Of a DNA stretch of 19,140 nt, positions 6,567 to 12,887 are shown piece after piece. The stretch lies in assembly GCA_020025715.1 (NCBI GenBank), contig JAHHRQ010000031.1:1-19140 (forward strand), read 5' to 3'. A model generated the notes under the pieces. The model had not been told where the DNA came from. It saw only the letters and a list, made by a program, of their open reading frames with translations, and searched no databases. Each line of letters begins with the position of its first letter. Within the stretch, counting starts at the first letter, position 1. Source of the DNA: Oscillospiraceae bacterium (GTDB lineage Bacteria > Bacillota > Clostridia > Oscillospirales > Oscillospiraceae). The position numbers were made by a program, and so were the translations under genes.

Positions 6567-8318
6567 TCAGCACTCCTTTCTGCTAATAGCCTTAACCGGG
6601 CAGACCTGAGCACAGACTGTGCAGCCTACACACTGGGTGGGGTCTATGGAAGATTTGCCGTCCTTCATCATAAGGGCGGGACAGCCCACAGAAATGCACT
6701 TCTTGCAGCCTATACACTTATCCCGGTCAACCTCGCAAAGGCCTGTATCGTGCTTTATACGCTTAATCAGCAGGCAGGGACGGCGGGAGATAACTGCGGA
6801 AGGCTCGGTGGAGTCCAGAGCGTCGGTGATTGCCTTTTCCATGGCCTTTAAATCCCAAGGATCGGCAATGAAAATGTTCTTGTAGCCCATGGACTTTAAA
6901 ACATCCTCAATCTTGATTGCTTCTGCAATCTCGCCTTGCAGGGTGAAGCCGCTGCCGGGGTTATCCTGATGGCCTGTCATACCGGTGATGGAGTTATCCA
7001 GAACCACAGGCACCATGCTGCCTTTATTGTAAATAATCTCAGCCGCGCCGGTCATGCCGGAGTGGAAGAAGGTGGAGTCACCCACAACGCCGAGGAACTT
7101 CTTACCCTTCTGACCGGAAATTTCCAGAGCCTTTGAAAGACCCATACCAACGGAAAATCCGCCGCCCATGCACACGCAGCTGTCAACAGCGGAGAGGGGA
7201 GGGGCAGCGCCCAGAGTGTAGCAGCCTATATCGCCGGTGACAACATAGTTTTTGTGCTTTGCAACGGTGTAGAAAAAGCCTCTGTGAGGGCAGCCGGGGC
7301 AAAGCGCAGGGGGACGGGAAACAGGCTCAACCGCAGGCTTTACGGTTACGGGCTTTTCTCCGAAAATCCGCTCCTTTAAAAGCTGGGGGTTAAGCTCATA
7401 CATTTTGCCGGTAAGCTCCTTGCCGATGCAGTCTATTCCGGCGGCCTTGATTTCAGTCTCCATGAAAGGCTCAAGCTCCTCGATTACGTAGAGCTTTTCA
7501 ACCTTGGAGGCAAACTCCTTTATTAAATCTATGGGGAGGGGCCAGGTAAGACCCAGCTTTAAAAATGATGTATCCTCAGGGAAGGCATCCTTTGCATATT
7601 CGTAGGCAATGGAGGCGGTGATTACGCCTACCTTAGTGCCATTAAGCTCCATTTTGTTTAAAGGACAGCTGTTTGAATATACTTCAAGAGCCTCCATGTG
7701 ATCTTCAACCTTTTTGTGGTTTGCATATGCGTTTGCGGGAGTGGAAACGTTCTTGCGGACGTTGCGTTTATACTCCGGCACTTCCTTTTCCACTCTTTCG
7801 CCCAGCTCAACCAGACTCTTGGAGTGAGAAACTCTGGTGGTGGTGCGGAAAAGCACGGGAATATCGAAGTTTTCGGAAATGTCGTAGGCGTACTTCATGA
7901 AGTCTACACATTCCTGAGAGTCGGAAGGCTCGATAAGGCACAGCTTTGCCGCCTTGGCATAGTAGCGGTTATCCTGCTCATTCTGAGAGGAGTGCATACT
8001 GGGGTCGTCTGCCGTTACGATTACAAAGCCTCCGGTCACGCCGTTGTATGCGGCGGTGAAAACCGGGTCTGCCGCAACGTTCAGACCAACGTGCTTCATG
8101 GCGCACAGACTGCGGACGCCGCCTATGCTGGCACCGTATGCCACCTCGGTTGCCACCTTTTCGTTAGGTGCCCACTCGCAGTAGAGTGAATCTTTGTAAA
8201 GGGGCAGATTTTCAAAAATTTCAGTGCTTGGGGTGCCGGGATAGGCAGAGCAGACCTTTACACCGGCCTCATAGGCACCTCGGGCAATGGCCTCATTGCC
8301 GGACATTAAGTACTTCAA
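6567..8318 (-). CDS. iorA: Indolepyruvate:ferredoxin oxidoreductase, alpha subunit (TPP, 2x[4Fe-4S])
   Basis: The catalytic subunit, 583 residues. N-terminal part: SAYPGTPSTEIF and the pyrimidine-binding region of TPP enzymes. Middle: family hallmark CPGCPHRG (340-347). TPP/Mg binding: GDIGC (362-366) and GDSTF (413-417) followed by DNSITGMTGHQDNPGSG. C-terminus: a two-cluster ferredoxin domain with cysteines 535, 538, 541, 546 and 563, 566, 569, 573, each last one followed by proline. The start is probably TTG 8318, giving MKYLMSGNEAIARG as in homologues, with AAAGGTGG 8 nt upstream. The in-frame GTG at 8330 falls inside that ribosome site. Only 39 bp separate it from the RCC1-like gene and no terminator lies between, so they are probably cotranscribed. 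Confidence 0.94.
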   Translation of the reverse strand: MKYLMSGNEAIARGAYEAGVKVCSAYPGTPSTEIFENLPLYKDSLYCEWAPNEKVATEVAYGASIGGVRSLCAMKHVGLNVAADPVFTAAYNGVTGGFVIVTADDPSMHSSQNEQDNRYYAKAAKLCLIEPSDSQECVDFMKYAYDISENFDIPVLFRTTTRVSHSKSLVELGERVEKEVPEYKRNVRKNVSTPANAYANHKKVEDHMEALEVYSNSCPLNKMELNGTKVGVITASIAYEYAKDAFPEDTSFLKLGLTWPLPIDLIKEFASKVEKLYVIEELEPFMETEIKAAGIDCIGKELTGKMYELNPQLLKERIFGEKPVTVKPAVEPVSRPPALCPGCPHRGFFYTVAKHKNYVVTGDIGCYTLGAAPPLSAVDSCVCMGGGFSVGMGLSKALEISGQKGKKFLGVVGDSTFFHSGMTGAAEIIYNKGSMVPVVLDNSITGMTGHQDNPGSGFTLQGEIAEAIKIEDVLKSMGYKNIFIADPWDLKAMEKAITDALDSTEPSAVISRRPCLLIKRIKHDTGLCEVDRDKCIGCKKCISVGCPALMMKDGKSSIDPTQCVGCTVCAQVCPVKAISRKEC

Positions 8319-8357
8319 TACTGTATCCACCTTTCTGTTGTTAGTGTGTTTTATTCC

Positions 8358-9500
8358 TTATTTAAGCTCCTGAAATTCTGCAATAATTTCAGGAGAAACC
8401 TTCGGTAATGAAATGCCCTGCCATGCTTCCATGGCGTTCATGCCGTCCTCTTGACTGCCTGTATAGAGAATGGTTCCGTCGGCTTTAAAGCCCGCTGTAA
8501 AATAGGGGCCTACGCCCAGAGCCACTATGTTATTCCAATCGCCTACATTTAATTCGCCTCTGTCGTTCCAGCCGGCGGCAACTACCGTGCCGTCTGCTTT
8601 AAGACCCAGACTGTGCTGGAAACCGGCATATATTGCAACGATGTCTGTCCAGTCTTCTACATTGCACTGTCCGCACTCGTTATAGCCGGCGGCTAAAACC
8701 GTGCCGTCGGATTTAAGCGCAAGAGAATAATCATAGCCTGCGGCAACCTGAATAACGTCCGTCCAGCCCTCCACGTCGCACTGTCCGTAATGGTTCTGAC
8801 CGGCGGCAACCACTGTGCCGTCGTTTTTAAGACCTAAAGTGTGGAACTGGCCTGCGGCAGCCTGCTTAATGTCGGTCCAGCCGGAAACCTCGTGCTGACC
8901 TGTTGCAGCTCCCGAGTGGTTTGTGTCTTTGCCTATGGAAACCACGGTTCCGTCAGATTTAACGCCTACGGTGGTATCTGCAAAGGCGGAAATGCTGACT
9001 ATATCCGTCCAGACGGAAACCTCGCACTGTCCGTACTGGTTATTTCCAACGGCCACCACTGTCCCGTCGGACTTTAGGCCTACGCAGTGCCATGCGCCGG
9101 AGGAAATGGCGGTAATACCGCTCCAATCCTCAGTGTGGAGCTGACCGAAATTATCAAGCCCTGCGGTTATAACAGTGCCGTCGGTTAAAAGACCCATAAC
9201 ATGGGAATGTCCCCCGTCACATGCGGGGCTGACTGCCCATGAGAGAAGGGTGTCTTTATATTCAGCCTCACGCTCCGTTTTCTGCTGCTGCAAAAGCTTT
9301 TCCTGCGCCTCTTTTTCCTGCTCTGCCTTTAAGGCTTCCTCCTCGGGGGTGAGCTGAGGCTCCTGCACCGGAGTATCGGCAGGGGAGGGGGAGTTTCCTA
9401 CGTGGAGCTTAATTCCCACTGTAACGGCAAGAATTATTACCAGAAAGACTATGACAACTGCAAGTGCAATTTTTCCGCCGGAACGGGCTGAATTTTTCAT
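8358..9500 (-). CDS. Membrane-anchored RCC1-repeat beta-propeller protein
   Basis: A 380-residue protein, probably anchored in the membrane and facing outside. Layout: short basic N-terminus; one hydrophobic helix (residues 11-32); a Pro/Gln-rich linker; a charged helical segment rich in E, K and Q (53-82, probable coiled coil); then seven RCC1 repeats with the signature GLKxDGTVVAAGxNxxGQ...WTDIVxxxAG. Seven repeats fit one complete seven-bladed propeller. At DNA level the repeats are spaced 114 nt, except one of 132 nt that carries an insert around NHSGAATGQ. The start has AGGAG 8 nt upstream and a promoter at 9534-9562. It precedes iorAB in the same direction with no terminator, so it may head that operon. 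No catalytic residues are evident; a binding role is the most that can be inferred. Confidence 0.88.
   Translation of the reverse strand: MKNSARSGGKIALAVVIVFLVIILAVTVGIKLHVGNSPSPADTPVQEPQLTPEEEALKAEQEKEAQEKLLQQQKTEREAEYKDTLLSWAVSPACDGGHSHVMGLLTDGTVITAGLDNFGQLHTEDWSGITAISSGAWHCVGLKSDGTVVAVGNNQYGQCEVSVWTDIVSISAFADTTVGVKSDGTVVSIGKDTNHSGAATGQHEVSGWTDIKQAAAGQFHTLGLKNDGTVVAAGQNHYGQCDVEGWTDVIQVAAGYDYSLALKSDGTVLAAGYNECGQCNVEDWTDIVAIYAGFQHSLGLKADGTVVAAGWNDRGELNVGDWNNIVALGVGPYFTAGFKADGTILYTGSQEDGMNAMEAWQGISLPKVSPEIIAEFQELK
8473..9190. repeat. Seven in-gene tandem repeats, 114-nt period (RCC1 blades)
   Basis: The box encoding DGT, seen on the + strand as GTKCCGTC-like octamers, begins at 8473, 8587, 8701, 8815, 8947, 9061 and 9175. 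Spacings are 114, 114, 114, 132, 114 and 114 nt, so each unit encodes 38 residues. Nucleotide similarity between units suggests fairly recent amplification or gene conversion. Confidence 0.85.
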
Positions 9501-9533
9501 TTCTTTTCTCCTAAATATTTATATGTTATATAT

Positions 9534-9562
9534 ACTATAACATTTCCGGGGAAAATGTACAA
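9534..9562 (-). promoter_or_regulatory. Candidate promoter for the RCC1-iorA-iorB unit
   Basis: On the - strand TTGTAC (9562-9557) lies 17 bp before TATAGT (9539-9534), about 35 bp ahead of the start codon. The -10 is good; the -35 is only partly consensus. Confidence 0.5.
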
Positions 9563-9581
9563 TCTGTATTTGCGGCTAATT

Positions 9582-9603
9582 AAAAAGCAGCCCCGAAGGC
9601 TGC
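9582..9603 (-). terminator. Second intrinsic terminator downstream of RNA A
   Basis: On the - strand GCAGCC-TTCGG-GGCTGC (9603-9587) forms a tight UUCG-type hairpin followed by TTTTTA (9586-9581). It lies about 30 bp beyond the RNA A terminator and just before the RCC1 promoter, insulating the two units. Confidence 0.8.
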
Positions 9604-9635
9604 GGCGGTAACACATGATAAAAGATACATAAAAA

Positions 9636-9687
9636 GAAATAACCCTTGACCGGCATTTTGAACCTTTCTCCGATCAAGGGTTACTTC
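9636..9687 (-). terminator. Intrinsic terminator of RNA A
   Basis: An 18-position stem (9636-9653 with 9670-9687) has 16 Watson-Crick pairs, core AACCCTTGA/TCAAGGGTT. On the - strand it is followed by TTTTT (9635-9631). The stem base includes the stop codon of the 9-codon ORF. Confidence 0.88.
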
Positions 9688-9710
9688 TGTGAAATCTTAG
9701 TATCTAACAT
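9681..9710 (-). CDS. Candidate 9-residue micro-ORF in RNA A
   Basis: On the - strand ATG at 9710 opens a 9-codon frame (MLDTKISQK) ending in TAA at 9683-9681. GAGGT (9723-9719), fully complementary to the anti-Shine-Dalgarno, lies 8 nt upstream. The paralogue in RNA B has the same length, start, stop, ribosome site and spacing, with the product MLDIKSSQK. Of the four differing codons two are synonymous. The 3' half overlaps the terminator stem, which constrains the sequence independently of coding, so peptide function is unproven. It could be a micro-peptide, a leader peptide or a ribosome-loading site. Confidence 0.4.
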   Translation of the reverse strand: MLDTKISQK

Positions 9711-9909
9711 CAATGGTTACCTCACTTTCTGCTAATTAGACGCGGCTTTCACTTTTTTATTCGTCTCAGAATTGCCTCCGTACCAATTCTATTCCTATTG
9801 TTTCTTACGTTTCTCAGAAATTTATATAAGCGGAAGATTTTGAAAGCCCGCCTTGGGTTCCTTTTTCAAGGGAACCGGAAGTTGTACCTCTTTTCTACTT
9901 CTGAAATTT

Positions 9910-10200
9910 CAGCTCTGAGGACCCGGTACCGTCTTGCATCAACACCATAATGCAAGCTCCCCAACCGCTTATCCTCTCCGGACTGTTATCCGATCTTTCG
10001 GCTTAAATCCTTTTCAAATTATCCGGCCCGCTTTTTGTCAAAATCTGAAAGCTGACTACCGACTTTCCACATCAACTGTTATCCGATCTTTCGGCCTGAG
10101 CCTTTTGCAAAAATTCTACGGTAGCGGCTTTATCAAATTACTGATATATGCTCTCTACCGATTTCACAACTGGACTATTATCCGATCTTACGGCTTGAAC
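9910..10200 (-). repeat. Three tandem units of about 95 nt in RNA A
   Basis: Units in transcript order are 10200-10103, 10102-10011 and 10010 to about 9910. The best-conserved stretch, read on the + strand as TTATCCGATCTTNCGGC, lies at 9986-10002, 10079-10095 and 10178-10194, so the spacings are 93 and 99. Each unit can form a short CCGA/TCGG hairpin, then an outer stem from CGGTAG or CGGTTG to a matching downstream ACCG/GCCGG element around a variable hairpin (for example CTTGCAT/ATGCAAG in the third). Divergence between units with retained pairing suggests selection on RNA structure. Confidence 0.7.
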
Positions 10201-10315
10201 CCTCTGTTTAAATCTTACTGGTAGCAAGTTCTTATCATCTTAATGACTAAAGCTGGATGCCATTTATTGAAGCTGTTTCTTTTGAAGTATCTCGGTACTT
10301 CTTCTTTGTGACTAT

Positions 10316-10344
10316 ATAATAACACCCTGTTTCACCAATTTCAA
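10316..10344 (-). promoter_or_regulatory. Promoter of RNA A
   Basis: On the - strand TTGAAA (10344-10339), 17 bp, TATTAT (10321-10316); both hexamers match consensus at five of six positions. Immediately upstream is the AT-rich block TTTTTTATAGATTTT (10365-10351), shared exactly with the RNA B promoter and resembling an UP element. Confidence 0.72.
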
Positions 10345-10350
10345 TCGGCA

Positions 10351-10470
10351 AAAATCTATAAAAAACGGACATTAAAATAGTATGATACGGAGAAATGACC
10401 TTGAAATATGATATTTTTGTTGACCACCGCGGGGATGTTGTGGTACTATGAATATGTTGGGCGGCTTTTA
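10351..10470. repeat. Upstream module, copy A (homologous to 11058-11184)
   Basis: It aligns with 11058-11184: an identical 15-nt AAAATCTATAAAAAA block, then GCGGA-like, GAAATAT and TTGAC elements in the same order. On the + strand it carries TTGACC (10420-10425), 18 bp, TACTAT (10444-10449), a weaker version of the promoter in copy B. A short hairpin GGCT-TTT-AGCC follows but without the U-tract seen in copy B. Confidence 0.6.
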
Positions 10471-10577
10471 GCCATGAGTAACCGGCGGGATTTGATCCGT
10501 ATGTGCTCATGTCTCGGGCGGCCTTATTTTTATGCCCGAAAGGGAGATTTTAGCTTTTAGCCCGCAGAGGGGAAAAG

Positions 10578-10700
10578 CCGGACGAAAAGCACGAAAACTT
10601 TTAGGGGCATCCGGACGAAAAGCGAGGAAGCTTTTCTGGAGTAGCCGGACGAAAAGCGCAAAAAACTTTTAGGGGTCATCCGGACGAAAAGCCCCGCAGT
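10578..10700. repeat. Tandem array of four short hairpin repeats (33-35 bp)
   Basis: CCGGACGAAAAGC occurs at 10578-10590, 10611-10623, 10645-10657 and 10680-10692, with spacings of 33, 34 and 35 bp. The intervals are also similar: AAAAG in the repeat pairs with CTTTT about 10 nt later in units 1-3 (best in unit 2, GAAAAGC...GCTTTTC), and AGGGG followed by CAT recurs in units 1 and 3. Because the whole unit repeats, this is not a CRISPR array. Apparent reading frames across it simply translate the repeat. It lies between the RNA B terminator and the upstream module of RNA A. Confidence 0.75.
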
Positions 10701-10755
10701 TTTCTGCACTGTGTTTTGCGCCACAGCCTGTACCGAGCTGAAAAAGGCAAAAAAA

Positions 10756-10809
10756 GAAATAACCCTTGACCGGCACACACTGTGTTTTACACCAGCCAAG
10801 GGTTACTTC
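10756..10809 (-). terminator. Intrinsic terminator of RNA B
   Basis: The stem 10756-10773 with 10792-10809 has core AACCCTTG/CAAGGGTT, homologous to the RNA A terminator, and an internal ACACTGTGT loop hairpin. Seven Ts follow on the - strand (10755-10749). Mismatch positions differ from copy A, while the stem persists. Confidence 0.85.
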
Positions 10810-10832
10810 TGTGAGCTTTTAATATCCAACAT
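10803..10832 (-). CDS. Candidate 9-residue micro-ORF in RNA B
   Basis: On the - strand ATG at 10832 opens MLDIKSSQK and ends at TAA (10805-10803). GAGGT (10845-10841) is 8 nt upstream. A second ATG immediately upstream (10835) would add one residue; in RNA A that codon is TTG. Start context, length and stop match the RNA A copy. Translation is plausible but unproven. Confidence 0.4.
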   Translation of the reverse strand: MLDIKSSQK

Positions 10833-11023
10833 CATTGGTTACCTCACTTTCTTAAATTGAACGCAACCTTCTATTTTACATCATTTCAGATTGTTCCGGT
10901 GACGGCTCATCCGCAGCCGTGCATCGCGGAATAGTTATGAAGATTCGTCCTGCCTTTCCCTTATTCAGGGAACTATATTCAGTTGTCACATTTATTTACT
11001 CACATATTCTTATCCTTGCCTAT

Positions 11024-11052
11024 AATATAGCACTTAAAGGGGCAAATGACAA
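11024..11052 (-). promoter_or_regulatory. Promoter of RNA B
   Basis: On the - strand TTGTCA (11052-11047), 17 bp, TATATT (11029-11024); both hexamers match consensus at five of six positions. The same AT-rich upstream block as in RNA A lies at 11072-11058, 5 bp above the -35. Confidence 0.72.
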
Positions 11053-11057
11053 TTATC

Positions 11058-11184
11058 AAAATCTATAAAAAAGTTACTGCATTTTGGTATAAAATGCGGA
11101 TACTACTGGAAATATCAGGTAAAATGTTGACTTTGATGCGGCGGGCGTGTTATTATAAAAAACAAGGCGGAGATTTTCCGCCTT
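11058..11184. repeat. Upstream module, copy B (homologous to 10351-10470)
   Basis: The second copy of the module behind each RNA promoter. It begins with AAAATCTATAAAAAA and ends in the GGCGGA hairpin region. In it the + strand promoter and the terminator are both intact. Confidence 0.6.
11127..11156 (+). promoter_or_regulatory. Plus-strand promoter facing a terminator
   Basis: TTGACT (11127-11132), 18 bp, TATTAT (11151-11156). The predicted start near 11163 is the first base pair region of the terminator hairpin at 11164-11184, so the transcript would be only about 30 nt. The same arrangement, weaker, exists at 10420-10449. Confidence 0.5.
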
Positions 11185-11192
11185 ATTTTTTT
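11164..11192. terminator. Bidirectional intrinsic terminator
   Basis: Stem AAGGCGGA (11164-11171) with TCCGCCTT (11177-11184), loop GATTT, then TTATTTTTTT-type tract on the + strand (to 11192). On the - strand a G and six Ts follow. It separates the RNA locus from the MATE gene region. Confidence 0.85.
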
Positions 11193-11402
11193 GCTTTGGG
11201 GCAGATTTCAAAATAGGTAAGTTTTTTCCACTTAAGCTGTATTATATGAGCGATTAGAACAGAAAGCGAAACAAAAAACAGCTAAATTCTATTAAAGTTT
11301 TCCATAGATTTTTACCATGCACCCTACTATAATAATAGGTCGCTGAGAGGGCGGAAATTCTGCCTTCCGGCGCTGATTTTGGATTTATAGGACTGGTAAA
11401 AA
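11193..11402 (+). promoter_or_regulatory. Leader and promoter region of the second MATE gene
   Basis: AT-rich stretch with a perfect TATAAT at 11328-11333 but no clear -35. The leader after it holds a small hairpin GGCGGAA/TTCTGCC (around 11350-11365). An inverted pair AGCTGT/ACAGCT encloses about 36 nt near 11237-11284. I recognise no known riboswitch. Confidence 0.35.
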
Positions 11403-12785
11403 GTGGGAAAAGGTAACGATCTTCGAAACGACTCTGTTTTGTCTCTTGTTTTTAAATTGACTATACCTGCAATGCTGGCGCAGCTTGTAAACGTGCTTTA
11501 CGGTATTATTGACCGTATGTTTATAGGCCACATTCCGGTTGTGGGAAATATTGCCCTTGCAGGCGTCGGCGTCTGCGGCCCTATCACCACCATGCTCGCC
11601 TCCTTCGGTACTCTTGTAGGTATCGGCGGCTCGGTTATGATGGCAACCAGCATGGGCCACGGCGACACCAAAAGAGCAAAGAAAATTCTTGCAAACAGTT
11701 TCCTCCTGCTGCTTATATTCTCCGTCGCGCTGACGGTAGTTCTGCTGCTTACAAAGAAAGAGATGATATATCTTTTCGGCGGCAGTGATGACACTTACCG
11801 GTTTGCAAACACCTATCTTACAATTTACACCATGGGCACTTTCTTTGCCCTCCTTGCAATGGGTCTTAACTACTTTATTTCCTGTCAGGGCTTTTCCGTC
11901 AACGCCATGTTCACGGTGCTTATAGGCGCGGTGAGCAACATTATTCTGGATGCGGTTTTCGTGCCTGTTCTGGGCTGGGGCGTGGGCGGCGCTGCTTTTG
12001 CAACCGTTATTTCTCAGATCTTATCCGCCGTTTATGCGGTGGTGTTCCTGCTGGGTAAAAGGGTGCAGGTTGGAATTACCTTCGGCGGCTACGATTTTCG
12101 CATGATACTGAAAATTATCGGCATGGGAATTTCTCCCTTTATTATCATTTCCACCGACAGCGTGATTATTATTATAATCAACATGATTTTGCAGCACTAC
12201 GGCGGTGTGGAAGGCGATATGCTCATTTCCGGCTACACCATTACCATGAGCTATTTCCTGCTTATTACCGGCCCTCTGCTTGGTATTTCCGGCGGCGTTC
12301 AGCCTATCATCAGCTTTAACTACGGCGCAGGTCAGGGGGATAGAGTAAAGAAAGCCGTACTGTACGCCACCATTATGGCGGTGGTGTTTAACGGAATTAT
12401 GATGATTGTCTCTCATTTTTTCGCAGGCAGCTTTGTAAAGTTCTTTACTGATGATGTGCAGAGCTCTCAGGTTGCGGTGTGGGGCATAAAGGTTTTCACC
12501 CTTGCCGCTGTCCCCCTTGCCTTCCAATATGTGTTTGTTGATGCGCTTACCGCTTTGGGCAAGGTGAAAATTTCCCTCTATCTTTCCGCATCGAGAAAGA
12601 TAAGCTATGTTGTGTGCGCTTTCATTTTCGCCGGCATTTTCGGCGCCCGCAATTCCTTCTACGCCGAGACTGTGAGTGATGTCTTCGGCGGCACACAGTC
12701 CGCCATAGTGTATCTTATAGTTTACGCAAAATACTTTAAGGATATGGGCGTGACGGAAGAACGGCTGCCGGAGCATAAAGAATAA
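11403..12785 (+). CDS. MATE-family exporter, MepA-like
   Basis: A 460-residue polytopic membrane antiporter of normal family length with 12 predicted helices. N-terminal motif FKLTIPAMLAQLVNVLYGIIDRMFIG is typical of the MepA-like branch, as is GISGGVQPIISFNYGAG in the second half. It is clearly diverged from the MATE protein at 4351-5715, so the two are not a recent duplication. The start is GTG 11403 with AGGA at 11389-11392, 10 nt upstream; no better in-frame start is visible. A strong terminator follows, so it is monocistronic. No MarR-type regulator is adjacent and the substrate is unknown. Confidence 0.9.
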   Translation: MGKGNDLRNDSVLSLVFKLTIPAMLAQLVNVLYGIIDRMFIGHIPVVGNIALAGVGVCGPITTMLASFGTLVGIGGSVMMATSMGHGDTKRAKKILANSFLLLLIFSVALTVVLLLTKKEMIYLFGGSDDTYRFANTYLTIYTMGTFFALLAMGLNYFISCQGFSVNAMFTVLIGAVSNIILDAVFVPVLGWGVGGAAFATVISQILSAVYAVVFLLGKRVQVGITFGGYDFRMILKIIGMGISPFIIISTDSVIIIIINMILQHYGGVEGDMLISGYTITMSYFLLITGPLLGISGGVQPIISFNYGAGQGDRVKKAVLYATIMAVVFNGIMMIVSHFFAGSFVKFFTDDVQSSQVAVWGIKVFTLAAVPLAFQYVFVDALTALGKVKISLYLSASRKISYVVCAFIFAGIFGARNSFYAETVSDVFGGTQSAIVYLIVYAKYFKDMGVTEERLPEHKE

Positions 12786-12797
12786 ATATAACAGAAT

Positions 12798-12835
12798 GAA
12801 CCTCACGGGGATTTTCCCTGCGGGGTTCTTTTTTT
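12798..12835 (+). terminator. Intrinsic terminator of the second MATE gene
   Basis: The long stem GAACCTC-CGGGG with CCCTG-GGGGTTC (12798-12828, loop ATTTT, one internal mismatch) is followed by seven Ts (12829-12835). Confidence 0.88.
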
Positions 12836-12887
12836 ACCCGAATTTTTCACGATTTAAGAAATAAAAAAATTTTTTCTCAAATAGATA

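Larger units (their letters stand above)
9631..10309 (-). ncRNA. Putative structured non-coding RNA A (about 680 nt)
   Basis: A complete transcription unit with no plausible protein gene. Its promoter is at 10344-10316, transcription should start near 10309, and a strong terminator ends it at about 9631. The 5' end begins with a hairpin GAAGTA-CCGAGA-TACTTC. The 5' domain (9877-10309) consists largely of three tandem units of about 95 nt, each with a CCGA-AAGA-TCGG hairpin, the string GGATAAYAGT and a CGGTAG...CTACCG-type outer stem. The 3' domain (9631-9876) is homologous to RNA B and contains a GGTTCC/GGAACC hairpin, an AGACG/CGTCT stem, a Shine-Dalgarno sequence and a 9-codon ORF. I do not recognise an established RNA family; tmRNA, RNase P, SRP and 6S hallmarks are absent. 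Membership in large clostridial RNA classes such as ROOL or OLE cannot be excluded by eye. Confidence 0.65.
10749..11017 (-). ncRNA. Putative structured non-coding RNA B (about 270 nt)
   Basis: A paralogue of the 3' domain of RNA A with its own promoter (11052-11024) and terminator (10756-10809). Shared with RNA A in the same order: a TTCCCT/AGGGAA-type hairpin (10956-10972; counterpart 9856-9876), AATCTTC, CAATCTGA, a short stem around AAATG/GCGTT (counterpart AGACG/CGTCT), the block AGAAAGTGAGGTAACCA with the 9-codon ORF, and the terminator. It lacks the three-repeat 5' domain; instead only about 45 nt precede the shared part. Retained hairpins with changed bases indicate conserved RNA structure. 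No known family recognised. Confidence 0.62.

Noticed and set aside
9934..10224. Open frame of 96 codons on the + strand inside RNA A
   Set aside because: No ribosome site; its internal similarity simply reflects the RNA repeats, and the promoter and terminator are on the other strand.
10474..10560. 28-codon ORF behind the weak + strand promoter at 10420-10449
   Set aside because: No Shine-Dalgarno sequence, no counterpart in the homologous module at 11058-11184, and no recognisable protein.
10578..10700. Possible CRISPR array
   Set aside because: Only 13 nt are strictly repeated, the intervals are similar to each other instead of unique, and no cas genes are nearby.
10557..10799. Open frame of 80 codons on the - strand over the hairpin array
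   Set aside because: The protein repeat is only a translation of the 33-35 bp DNA repeat, there is no ribosome site, and it runs into the RNA B terminator.
9631..11017. tmRNA, RNase P RNA, SRP RNA or 6S RNA
   Set aside because: No tRNA-like ends or tag ORF, no conserved RNase P core, no SRP tetraloop region, and the long-hairpin plan of 6S is not evident; a covariance search would settle it.
9501..11402. Insertion sequence, group II intron or prophage remnant
   Set aside because: No transposase, reverse transcriptase or integrase fragments, no domain V-like intron end, and no target duplication seen; promoters and terminators explain the layout better.
4351..12785. Recent duplication of the two MATE genes
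   Set aside because: The two proteins differ throughout and belong to different branches, so they are simply two family members in one region.
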